Shown here piece after piece: positions 22,942-32,917 of a stretch of 64,000 bases of DNA. This DNA is from Cryptomeria japonica (lineage: Eukaryota > Streptophyta > Pinopsida > Cupressales > Cupressaceae): the NCBI RefSeq assembly GCF_030272615.1, contig NC_081413.1:24058501-24122500 (forward strand), read 5' to 3'. Each line of letters begins with the position of its first letter. Positions within the stretch are counted from its first letter, which is position 1. Under the pieces are notes generated by a model. It ran no database searches. It was given only the letters and a program-made list of their open reading frames with translations, and had not been told where the DNA came from. The position numbers were made by a program, and so were the translations under genes.

Positions 22942-24147
22942 TGTTGGATATTTGGTGGAATTGATTATGTGTTGCATTGATGTTTTGTCATTGATGCCAA
23001 CATTAGTTGTTTGGATGCTTTACCAACACTCTTCTGGTCCCGGTAGGTTGAGTGGTTTCTGGTTAACTTGGATCCGACATTATCTAGTAGGATCCGATAT
23101 AGTTTGGTGATGGAATCAACTTGTTCATGATACTCATGCTCATATTTGGTCATTTGGTTTTGGTCTGGAGATCGGATGCTATCCTGCTTGCTTAGAAGAT
23201 TGGTTTCAAGTTTCGGCAAGGGTTTCACCGATAGACCTTTTGATAGAGATCTTTGATGAATTGCATAAGTGGTGTTGGTGTAGCATCTGGTGGATTTTCA
23301 GGATGTTGTTGATGATCATGTTCGAGACTTGGTGGTTGGAGATCATTGTTGAAGTGTGTGGACCTATATTGGGTCCCAATTGATCTAGGTTATGGACCGA
23401 CTTTAATGTAATGTGTGGATAGAACCTATTAATGCATTTCTGGGATATCTTATGTGTTGATATTATTTATTTGGTCTAAGACCGACATGGCTTGTAATAA
23501 TGTAATTGGGTTTATTATCTGGTGGCCAACCTAATTGTTTATGGTTGAGGGTTTGTATATATAGATGTAAGATCTCATTGTAGATCATCATGGTTATTGT
23601 TAGAGGTCATGGTCAAGGAATGTAATGTGTGAATAATGTAATATCATTTAGGCAGAGGAGTTGGTCGATCATTGGAGATCGAATTGGGTTTATGTAAGAG
23701 GATTTAGTCCTCTGGTATTGAGCTTAACCAAAACTATACTCAGGCATAGGAGATGCTATCTTTTGTAGTTCAACACTTCTCCGGATTGTATTATGGATTT
23801 ATATGTATTCAGTGAGGCTCCTTTTGTGATGAAAAATGTGCTTTAGGTTGTTGGCCTTCCTGAAAGTGCAGGCCCCTTCATTGTAATTCACATACTTACT
23901 CCAAAAGTATTATCTGACTGTGGGTAGGCTTCCCACCATGGTTTTTCCCTTTACCGGATTTTCCACGTACAAATCTTGGTGTCATGTGTATGGCATTTAT
24001 TCTGTGATTATTGTTTATGCTTAATTGGTTTATCTGCTATTTCGGTATTAAAGTTGAAATTTCTAATGGTTCCGGTAATCTATGACAACTGATTCACCCC
24101 CCCCCCCCCTCTCTCAATTGTCTTCCGGTTATTTGAATTGTCTAACA
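22942..24147 (+). repeat. 3' LTR of element A
   Basis: 1,206 bp, TG...CTAACA. Stem GACAACTGA (24084-24092) / TCAATTGTC (24114-24122) with one mismatch around a C14 run. Confidence 0.92.
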
Positions 24148-25231
24148 AATATATTGTATATAATGTTGAAACCTATAACATCTTCAAGAAGAAGAATAAA
24201 ACACAATGACAAAAAGGTTATCATGCTAAAGTATTACAATTTGCACCATAACTTGTTGAAACTGATCCTTATCATCACTGTAACCAAAACACATGAAGAT
24301 CACAACCTGAACTTTAACATTTGTTGAAGCTATTCAAAACAAAAGACATCATTTTTTCTAAATTTGTAGAAGCTAGAACTTAATTCTATCTAGTTGATTG
24401 TTGGTCTTCATTTGTTCTTTTAGGACCTACTTGCAATTGTGAGCATAGGAAAATAGTCTGAAAGATGATTTCAGAGTAAACCATGAGAATCTCTCCTTCT
24501 TGGTGAAGCTCATGGTTAGATAAAATAGCCATGTATACCTACTTTTCCATATATTAAGAAAAATAATTTGTCTCATAGAATCAATTACTATATTTTTTTT
24601 TAAAATTTAGGCCCAAAACAACTTCTTTCCAACATAAGGCATGACCAAAAATATCTAGAATATATTTTTGCTTAGTCAAAATGCAATTACAAAAGATATG
24701 TTTCAAACTTTCATCTTGAAGGAAAACAAGGCATTTATCTAGTTGAATCATCATACATCACAACCAATCATTTGCTGGTAGTTTAAAATGCAAAATTTTC
24801 CAAGCCAAAATGTGTGCATTGGCCTCTGCTTTAGACAACCAAATTTGAGCACTCAACTTTTTCCACGTTTTTCTTAGAATTTACAATTCCATTTTTTATT
24901 TAATCTTAGATTTAGTGAAAAAGAAGGCAAAAGACTTAGGTAGACTTTTTTTAAAGGAAACTGGTGTAAAGTGGAAAATTGGATCCTAGTGATTCCCCAC
25001 CTAGGAGAGAGAAAGGAAGCCACTAAGATGTTTTTCACTTGGAGGAACTCTACATTCAAAAGAGGGGATTGATTCCACTAGATCCAAATCCAAGGGAAAC
25101 AAGGATGTGAATCCCAAGTGGATTGCGAGGGTTTAAGTGTGATTTACCCTCTTTTGTAAATGAGAAAGTTGACTATGCAGAAAAGAGATAGGAAATGAGT
25201 GAAATGAGGAGCTACCAGTTCGGGATCATGC
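24148..25231 (-). pseudogene. LINE ORF2 C-terminus and 3' UTR
   Basis: Minus-strand translation gives fragments typical of the C-terminal reverse-transcriptase-associated zinc-binding segment of plant LINEs. Examples are RWGITRIQFSTLHQFPLKKV (about 24930-24990), AHILAWKILHFKLPANDW near 24780-24830, and a cysteine/histidine stretch (DESLKHIFCNCILTKQKY) near 24670-24720. Below 24600 coding stops and the remainder is AT-rich 3' UTR reaching the LTR of A. Many stops and frameshifts. Confidence 0.65.
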
Positions 25232-26123
25232 TGTAATTTCAAATATGAGATAATTAGATTGATACAGATCTGCCTTGCAAATTTGGAAAAAATTCGTCAG
25301 GACCGTGGCAGGAATGTACATGGTCCTCCACAAAATCCTTGAAACGAAAAGGGTTATTCCGTCTCTGCAAATGAAGCCCAAATCTACAATTACAGTTGTG
25401 CACCTGCAACCTACACACAAAAAAGAGAGGGAGAATGGTTGAGGATAGGGGTTTGCCTCAATCAAACCCCAGTTGAGGAATCAACCTTGAGGCAAACCTC
25501 GGTTGAGGAATCAAACTTGAAAGAAAGTAATTACAAATTCTTGAATGTAAACAATGGAAATGAATACCTTGCAGATTTGCAACTTGATGATGATTTCTTT
25601 TCTTCTTGAATGTAACCAAAAATGTTGTATAAAATGGCATGTAACATGACAAAACCTTAACACATACATGCTTGTAAATGAATGTTGTAATGTTGCTCTA
25701 ATGGATGAATGAAGAAGACTTGAATGCTTGAATACTTGATGATGACCTTGAAATCCCGTATCTTATCCTTATGCCCCTCTTATCCTCCTAAATGAGGGAA
25801 TTGAATCCACTTTTATACATGCCTCAAGGATTAATTTTCAACCACCGAACGCCGACAAAGAGGAATTACAAACCCTGAAGGTAAATTATGCATAGGAGAC
25901 TGGGCAGACCTAACTTAGGGCCACCCTAAGGGGTGGGGAGAGGGGTGCCATGCCCCTGTCCTGCCCTATTTTAGGGCTCGGATAGGGTCTAGAGTCTAGA
26001 CAAGAAAGATTCAAGGATGAAAATGCAGAAAAGGGGTCTAGATTAGGAAGGAAGAATGTCGTTGTCGAGTGAGGACCTAAAATGTGGTAAAAATTGCAGG
26101 GGTCACAATTTTATGACACTACA
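25232..26123 (-). mobile_element. Probable solo LTR (gypsy-like), minus strand
   Basis: On the minus strand it begins TGTAGTGTCATAAAATTGTG at 26123 and ends TTACA at 25232, 892 bp, with no coding between. The start motif parallels that of the LTR at 1-804. It interrupts LINE coding on both sides. Flanking 5-mers (catgc / actca) do not match, so the exact ends are uncertain or the site was altered. It contains a small perfect inverted repeat, GTCTAGA-G-TCTAGAC, near 25989. Confidence 0.5.
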
Positions 26124-27784
26124 ACTCAAAAAATTGATGAGTAGATAGCCACCACCAATATTTTTAGAAATCACATTCTAATGGTGTGCAAATATTTATG
26201 GTAAGATCACCAGGAGAGATTTAACAAAGATTAAATACCCTTTGAACCTATTATTTAGACCAATGGTATTCTTAATAGTTGACCAAACAGCCCACTCTAA
26301 TGAGTTGAAGTCCCACAAATATTTAAGCCAAAGAACTCTTTTCTTGAAGAGATAGTAAGCCTCTCTTTGGAGAGAAACAACAAGAGGCTGGCCCTGATAT
26401 TGGATCAATTTGTTCCAACAAATTGAGGAATCACCAAACTTAAAACCATGTTGAAGGGAAAAAATTCTCCAGCTCAAGTATTTGCAGACTGGCTACGATG
26501 CCCTCCGAATAGACTGTAAGGGAAAGGAGGTTTTAATACAAAAAGAAGGTACCATTAAAATTTTATCCACCCACTTAACATTTTATCATTTATTCTTTGT
26601 CGAGGCTTGGACAATGTGAAACCGAACCAAATCTTTCCAAGGCTCGTCTCCCTTGATTTCTCTAATTATCCATTTGGCTGCAAGATGCACCCCTTGAGTT
26701 TGAGGATCCAAAAGGCCTAATCCACCTTTAGATTTAGGTTGGGTACAATGGAGCCATGAAGTATATTGGAACACAACAATACCACTCCAATTAGACCATA
26801 GAAAATGTTGAACAAGTTTGATAAGATCATTATCTTTATTTTGAGGCCAACCAACAAGAAGAGTAGTAAACATGTGAAGCAAGAAAAATACAATTCACCA
26901 CTTGGATCTTATCAGCTAAAGATAAAAAAAAAATTCAAGTGCATATTTCATTTTGACTTTGTTAAGAAATCATCTCCGCATATTAGAAAGAGAAATGCCC
27001 AAACCAAAGGGGATACCCAAATAGTGTGTAATTTAACCATGCTTGATTTATAAAGAGAAATGCCCAAACCAAAGGGGATGCCCAAATAGTGTGTAATCTA
27101 ACCATGCTTGATTTGCTTCCATTCCTTAGGAATCCAAGGAGGAATGAGGTCAATCTGTGGCATGAGAAATTCAATTTTATGACGAGAAAGATTTGACGCA
27201 GAGAGGAACAGTAAATGTTGAGAGCATGCATGGTGTTATTAATCTCCTCTTAAGAATAATTGGAGGAGCAACATATTGTCATCAACAAAATGAGAATATA
27301 TCACAACCGAGTTGTTGGGGGTGGAAATACCCTTGATCTTATTCATTTGATTATATTTTTGTAACAAATAACTCAAGGCATTGACAGCTAGAACATAAAG
27401 AAAATGTGACAAGGGGGTCCTTTCTTTGTAGAGGAAAGGGCTTGAGCATCTCTCTGTTTATAATCAGCTAGGTATTGGTATCTGAGAAGAACATTTCATC
27501 ATGTTTGCACAACTTAGGACCAAATCCTAGCCATTGCAACATTTTAAGGATAAAGCTTCAGTGCATTCTATTGTAATCTTTATCAAAATCTAACTTCACA
27601 AGTATAAATTTTTGGCTTGATAGTTGGGCCCATTCAATAGATTTCCAAGAAAGGATAAGATTATCAAGGATAAATCTCCCACCAAGAAAACCAATTTTCC
27701 CAAGTCTAACAATATTTTTTGCAACCAGTTTGATCCTTGTGGCTAAAGCTTTAGCAATAATTTTATAGGAAGTAATAAGAAAGG
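26124..27784 (-). pseudogene. LINE ORF2 reverse transcriptase, central and C-terminal part
   Basis: Starting at 27784 the minus strand reads LITSYKIIAKALATRIKLV, then GRFILDNLILSWKSIEWAQL and ILVKLDFDKDYNR, which are RT motifs of L1-type LINEs. The catalytic box reads FVDD at about 27278-27289 instead of the usual F/YADD. GLLDPQTQGVHLAAKWI and WKDLVRFHI (about 26630-26720) are the post-RT region. A 65-bp tandem duplication at 26989-27118 adds a frameshift. Confidence 0.78.
26989..27118. repeat. 65-bp tandem duplication within LINE ORF2
   Basis: Two adjacent near-identical 65-bp units, each starting AGAGAAATGCCCAAACCAAA. The unit length is not a multiple of three. Confidence 0.9.
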
Positions 27785-29340
27785 TGATAGTTCTGATACT
27801 TAATATAAGTACAAATCCAATAGCCAACAAGATGAGGGGGGGGGGGGGGGGGGTGTGAATCATACAAACTTAATCATCCATAAAAACATCAGATTCAACC
27901 TCGACAACATATATTTCAGTAATATTACCAAAACTGTTAAACATGCAAACTCAAAAGCATATGAACATCATAAACCTCATAACACCAAATTTAACGTGGA
28001 AACCCAAATAGGGAAAAACCACTATGGGATTTCGGACCCACTAAGAAATATACTCTTCTAGAGTATGCTCGGTTAAAAGCAAATCCTGTTAAAGATTACA
28101 AACACATTGCTAGATGTGACTCGGTTAAGGGATTTCCCTCAGATCTGTTAGGATCTTCACCTTGTTAGAAGTGACCTTGTTAAAGGATTTCAAACACTCA
28201 ATCAGAATGTCACCTTGCTAGAGGGTTTTACAAATAAGACTGTTAGGTCCACTCGGTTAAGATATTTTCTTTCACTTTCACAAAATAACAGTAATAAAAT
28301 CTATCTGCAACTTCACATCTAAAATGCTAACGCAGATTCCTATTTGTTCAATACAATCTAGACATAGAACTAATCTTGTCTATCTGCTGGGCTTCTATAC
28401 TCTATTATTCAAACAGGTCTTCAAGCTTCTGTGCTCGATAATTACTATGTAGCATCCCTGTGCATACACTTGCCCACATACATTGTTTATCAACAGTTTC
28501 CTATTTATAAACAATTAGGTAACCACTTAATCTCCTTGATCACATTTCCCATGATCAATCATAGTCATCAGATCTTCGATCTTGTCCAGGTTCAATGCAT
28601 CTTTCGATCTGAAAATGTTTTACCTTGCCTTGGAACTTGTATACATTTCTTGGAACTTGTGCCAGGGTATTACGGTTCAATCTGAGCTGTAGATCTTCAT
28701 GCCGACTTTCCTTTGCCTTAGATTCGTTAACAAACTTCATTCACGACTCACTAATTATCTAATCAGTTCCAACTCATCAGCTTCCTTCATTAAATAACGC
28801 ATGCAAACATTTAATGCATTCTGTTATAGCTCGGTTACAACTCGGTAACAACTCAGTGAATACTAAACTTTACTCAGTAGACATTCCGCCTTCATTAACC
28901 GATAGCGATAACCTTAGGGTTTACCGACTAGTTCCTTAGGGTTTACCGACTAGGTTCTTTGCTTGATAACATAGTATAGTATTAACATTTATAATTTACA
29001 ACATATGTATGATGTTAAAACAATCTAAAACATCATGATCTCATCATTGTCTGACTCGGTACTAGTTGCCCATTGAATACCTTATTCATCCCCTTATTCT
29101 TCATATTCTTTCCTGTGTCTTTTACCGACATCTATATATTCTTCATATCATACTTCTCAAGATATGGCAACATCATACTGAATTAGAAAATCAATTACTT
29201 GACATCAATGACAAAATAATAATATCAAGACAGTAAAACATCCTTAATCAGTTATATCCATAATCATCAACAACCTTCTCAATATCCTTATGAAATGCCA
29301 ACAATCTTTCATTGTCTGTTATAATGCTATATTGCCAACA
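27785..29340 (-). mobile_element. Solo LTR of a copia-type element, minus strand
   Basis: 1,556 bp bounded by TG at 27785 and CA at 29340, with perfect 5-bp target duplications aaagg at 27780-27784 and 29341-29345. Removing it restores the LINE RT sequence across the junction (WCHITF joined to LITSYKII). It contains no coding, a run of 18 G at 27836-27853 (C run of the LTR sense strand), and a TGTTGGCA motif repeated at both 29340 and 29303. It shares the layout of the LTRs of A, C and E. Confidence 0.85.
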
Positions 29341-29345
29341 AAAGG

Positions 29346-30575
29346 TAATATGACACCACCCAAAAATGGTGTCTTCATTCTTCCCTTTAGGGATGAGTTT
29401 CACAATGCCCTTTTTAATAGCAAGCCCTAAAGACGTAGCCTCAAGGCCTCTAAATAGAGCAGATAAAAATCATCCTTTGTATATTGCCACATGACTTGAT
29501 AAAATCCCACTAAAATACCATCAACTTTGAGACTTTTGTTTGTTGCCATATAAAAAGCAACTTGTTCTAGCTCTTCAATAGAGAGAGGTCTAAGAACAGA
29601 CTATAATCCTTATCCAGTTTCCTAGGAATATTCCCTTTAACAATGCCTTTTAAAATCGGTTGAACATCTTGCCAATGGACATCTTTAAATAATTTTTTAT
29701 AATATGTTTGAAAAAAGTCTTTAATCTCTTCAGACTTTGTACAAAGATCACCCATTTCATCTTGGATAGCTCTAATGAACTCCTTTCAATTCTTGCAATT
29801 AAGAAAGTTAAAGATGTACTTAGATCCCAAGCTATTGCCTTCCTTAGCTCAATGTAATTGAGCCCTATCTTTAGCTTCTTGACCCGTATAGTTATCCAAT
29901 TTACAAATTTAGGCCTCTAACGAATCTTTCAAAGTCTGTAAGTTAATATCATAATTAGGCATGCTATTCAATAATTATATATTGTGTTCAAGTTTACCTT
30001 TAAGGGATTTTTCTTTACGTTTTTGTTGCCAAGCCATTCTCCTCTCGAAGGCACAAAGGAATTTAGTTCATCTTGAAATGGCATTGTTCCACCAATCCCT
30101 GTAAGAATAGACTCCTTCATTAGGCTTAGGGATAGAATTCCAAAGCCCCACTAGAGTAGACACCCAGGAAGGATTTTTAAGGTGAGAAGTATTAAGCTTG
30201 TACGGCAACCTGAAGTCCTCTTTATTCTTATTAGTCTCTATGATCGAACAAACAATAGGATAGTGATCTGAGAGAGTAGACTTGTGTAATCTACTCTAAC
30301 ACAAAGACTAGCTAAATCATGAACAATATGAAGATTAGGGGAGATGTAGAATAGATGTCCAATCTGTTGAGATTTATCTCCTCCTTAAACCTACAACTTG
30401 ACCAGGTAAACCAATTATTATCATGAGTAAGGTCTTTTTCATGAATAGGATTTATCACCCCAATGGAATTACAACAATATAACCATTTATCAAACTCTTC
30501 ATTAATAATTTTGTGAGGTTGAGCCAATAGTGATTATTATGATGTTCTACCATGTTGAAGTCTCCACCAATTACC
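29346..30575 (-). pseudogene. LINE ORF2: endonuclease C-terminus to RT N-terminus
   Basis: At the top of this piece GGDFNMVE (about 30548-30571) is the endonuclease GGDFN motif. LNRLDIYSTSP near 30335-30365 and SDHYPIVC near 30245-30270 are the C-terminal endonuclease motifs. Further down EEIKDFFQTYYKKLFKD (about 29680-29740) and LIPKGKNEDTIFGW (about 29355-29400) lead into the RT. Frames change repeatedly. Confidence 0.75.
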
Positions 30576-30952
30576 TGTTGCAAGGTGTGTGCCCTTGGTC
30601 TCCTTGTGTTGTGTAGCACAATGCTTGGGTTTGTGACATGGCTTAACTGCCTCTTGTGGATTCTATAAATCTAGTGGTTGTATCGGACATTAACAGGTTA
30701 ATCTTTTGGTGCAACGACAACCACACTTGTAACAAGTGGTATCAGATCTTGGTCACAGGTTCAAACCCCTCGCTTGCATTGGGGGGGGGGCATTGTTGCA
30801 AGGTGTGCACCCTTTGTCTCCTTGTGTTGTGCAACGCATGGCTTGGGTTTGTGACATGGCTTTACCGCCTCTCGTGGATTCTATAAGTCTAGTGGTTGTA
30901 TCGGGCATTAACAGGTCGATCCTTTGGTGCAACGATGACCACACTTGTAACA
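30576..30952 (+). mobile_element. TRIM (miniature LTR retrotransposon) inserted in the LINE
   Basis: Terminal direct repeats of 159 bp (30576-30734 and 30794-30952), both TGTTGC...GTAACA, flank a 59-bp interior. The interior holds a primer binding site TGGTATCAGATC (30737-30748) and a G-rich polypurine tract (30780-30790). Perfect target duplication ttacc at 30571-30575 and 30953-30957. No coding capacity. Orientation is set by the primer binding site. The insertion falls just before the GGDFN endonuclease motif of the LINE. Confidence 0.93.
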
Positions 30953-30957
30953 TTACC

Positions 30958-31358
30958 CAATCAACATTAGGCAGATTTTTGGCCATCCACTCTCATAACT
31001 CACTTCTATCTTTTGAAAGATTAGGAGCATAAACAGAGAAAAAGCCAATGGACTATCCACTAATAAAAGTGAGGACCCAATCACAACTATGTGAAGGATC
31101 CCCACCTTGATTAATGGCAAATCTCTCCACCCATGCAACCAAACCAAGGATAGCCCTACCTCTACCTTCTATATGTGATGCATAAAAGAAAGAAGCTTCT
31201 CTCCATAATAGAGAAGAAGAAAGACAAAAACCACTCAGCTTGACCTCTTGGAGAAAGACAATGTGAGGTTTCCAAGTAACTAATGTCTCTCTAAATCCAT
31301 ACTTGCGGCGAGGGACATATATCCCTCTGACATTCCATGACATTATTTTAAAGTTCAT
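30958..31358 (-). pseudogene. LINE ORF2 N-terminus, APE-type endonuclease
   Basis: ATG at 31358 starts MNFKIMSWNVRG, the characteristic first strand of the L1 endonuclease, followed by VFLQEVKL carrying the catalytic Glu. YAPNLSKDRSELWEWM lies after one stop near 31055. It nicks target DNA to prime reverse transcription in intact LINEs. The TRIM cuts it before GGDFN. Its ATG overlaps the ORF1 stop by four bases. Confidence 0.85.
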
Positions 31359-32540
31359 GGCAAAGATAGAATGAAAGGGGTATCTTCTTGTGGAAAAGAA
31401 TCAAAACGGTTGGCTATAGCAACTAAAGGATTCGTGGGGCCCAAATCAGAATTGGTAGGAAATGGAGACTGTGATCTTTGCCTGACAAAATGGGTTTGAA
31501 TAGAAGTGTCCACATCCTTGGGAGAAGGGGACTGGGAATGTTGTCTCAAAGAATGGGAGAGAGAAGGAGAAAGATGAACAATATATTTGGAATTATGAGT
31601 AGAAGAAGATTGGTGGGCTCCTACAGAAGAATGAGGACCCACTTTTCTACTGGAAGGCTTATATGACTCCTTTTTCTTTATGACTACCTTCCACCCATGC
31701 TCCATAACAACATCCTTATAAGTAGAAGAAATGTGTTAAGACTCATGATTAATGTTGGTATCCATAGGAAAAGTGGACCGTCTCATAGCTTGGATTGCAT
31801 CTTTAGACCCAGAAGGAACTGACGACTAGTTCATAAATTGTGGCTAGTTGGGTTGTGTTAAAGCTTGAGTTTGAATAATTTTGTTCTTTCTAATCAGGCA
31901 ATCCCTAATTAAATTTCCTTCTTGTTGGCAATAGAAGCATGCATTAGGTTTATTTAGATATACTAATGGTTGAAAAAACTCAAAAACTACTCCAATGAGT
32001 TTAATACTTTCCAATAATAATTTGTTTAAGTCCATTTCAACACAGACTCTTGGATAGACTCTTAAACTGGGAAGCAAACTTGTCAGAGTTGTTCTTACAC
32101 CAAATAATCCTACCTAGTTGAGCAACAATATCCTTCAAGAAAGGTCTAAAGGCAAGATTCAAAAAGGGAAGTTCCACCCACATAGGATATCGTGATCATG
32201 AAGGACCCTTAGGATGAAAGTCTAAGGTCCAAGCTTGAAAGTAACACACTTGCCTACATATGACCCAAGTTCCATATTGAAGCACAGTTTGTGCATGATC
32301 AAGATTTTTAAATTTATAGGAAACATAACCCTTTCCCAACCCCCTCAAGGCTTCAATCTCCCATCCCCTATTTTCCTAATTGAGTTTGGCCCATTTGCAA
32401 AAGTTTATTTTTGAAGGGACCCCTCCTAAAAAAAAGTAAAACAAGTGATCTATGTTGACGTTCAACAATACAGTCCATGACATCATCACGAAGGAAGAAT
32501 TCAAGGGTTTGACTTCCTCCATATGCAATGATTCCTTGAC
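31355..32540 (-). pseudogene. LINE ORF1 (DUF4283-like, zinc knuckle)
   Basis: From about 32530 the minus strand shows EIEALRGLGKGYVSYKFKN and AWTLDFHPKGPS...PMWVELPFLNLAF, a DUF4283-type domain. RVCVEMDLNKLLLESIKL and the knuckle CFYCQQEGNLIRDC (about 31905-31950, with Asn where His is expected) follow. The C-terminal 116 codons (31705-31355) are Ser/Pro/Gln-rich and end FILSLP-stop. ORF1 proteins bind the LINE RNA. Frame breaks exist around 32390, 32180 and 31840. Confidence 0.75.
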
Positions 32541-32560
32541 TCTATTTTCTTCTAGTCAAT

Positions 32561-32917
32561 GAAGTTCATATTTGGCACCCGAATCTCTATTTTCGTTGAG
32601 CATGTCATCTTTGTGTAGGAGTTAACCTAGAATTTTTCTATTATTTTATTTCTAAAAGATCTTTAAGACCCTCGTGAATTTAATAGAACTCAAACTTAAA
32701 AAACAGTCTATAAACTTCTTTTTGTCGACCTTTTCAACCTCTAAATTGAATATAGATATTTTCATTTTTGATAACTTGAACACTTTAAGTAGATTCATGT
32801 AGAAACCTTTTAAGGTTAGAAGTTAATATAGACACTAACACCAATTGATTTACGTGTCAAACCTTTTAATTTGGGATTAAATATTGACCTTTCACGCTTG
32901 GAAATATTTTTCAGTTG
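32561..32917. other. Short AT-rich spacer, nothing recognised
   Basis: Between the LINE 5' end and the duplicated segment. No ORF, repeat or RNA gene supported. Confidence 0.5.

Larger units (their letters stand above)
3089..24147 (+). mobile_element. Copia LTR retrotransposon A, carrying nested B and C
   Basis: LTRs of 1,199 bp (3089-4287) and 1,206 bp (22942-24147) flank an iMet-type primer binding site, gag, protease, integrase, RT and RNase H in copia order, then polypurine tracts. Removing B (4553-11261) and C (13183-20449) with their 5-bp duplications leaves about 7.07 kb. LTR flanks are aacct and aatat, a poor match (3 of 5), so the target duplication has decayed or one end was altered. 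By eye the first 290 bases of the two LTRs differ at roughly one base in ten. Several frameshifts and stops make it inactive. Confidence 0.9.
2884..32560 (-). mobile_element. Old L1-type LINE, minus strand, split by four insertions
   Basis: On the minus strand the pieces run in LINE order. ORF1 is DUF4283-like plus a zinc knuckle (about 32530-31355). ORF2 has an APE-type endonuclease (31358 to about 30260), RT (about 29755-26200) and a C-terminal cysteine/histidine segment (about 24860-24600). A 3' UTR follows (24600-24148, then 3088-2884) ending at a T8 run read as a short poly(A) tail. Insertions are copia A (3089-24147), an LTR (25232-26123), a solo LTR (27785-29340) and a TRIM (30576-30952). 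The 3' end at 2884 is inferred. I found no target-site duplication around the LINE. It is the oldest layer at this locus. Confidence 0.75.

Noticed and set aside
25226-25652. Two minus-strand ORFs
   Set aside because: They fall inside the putative solo LTR and show no domain.
30656-31032. Overlapping plus-strand ORFs across the TRIM
   Set aside because: They arise from the repeated non-coding TRIM termini.
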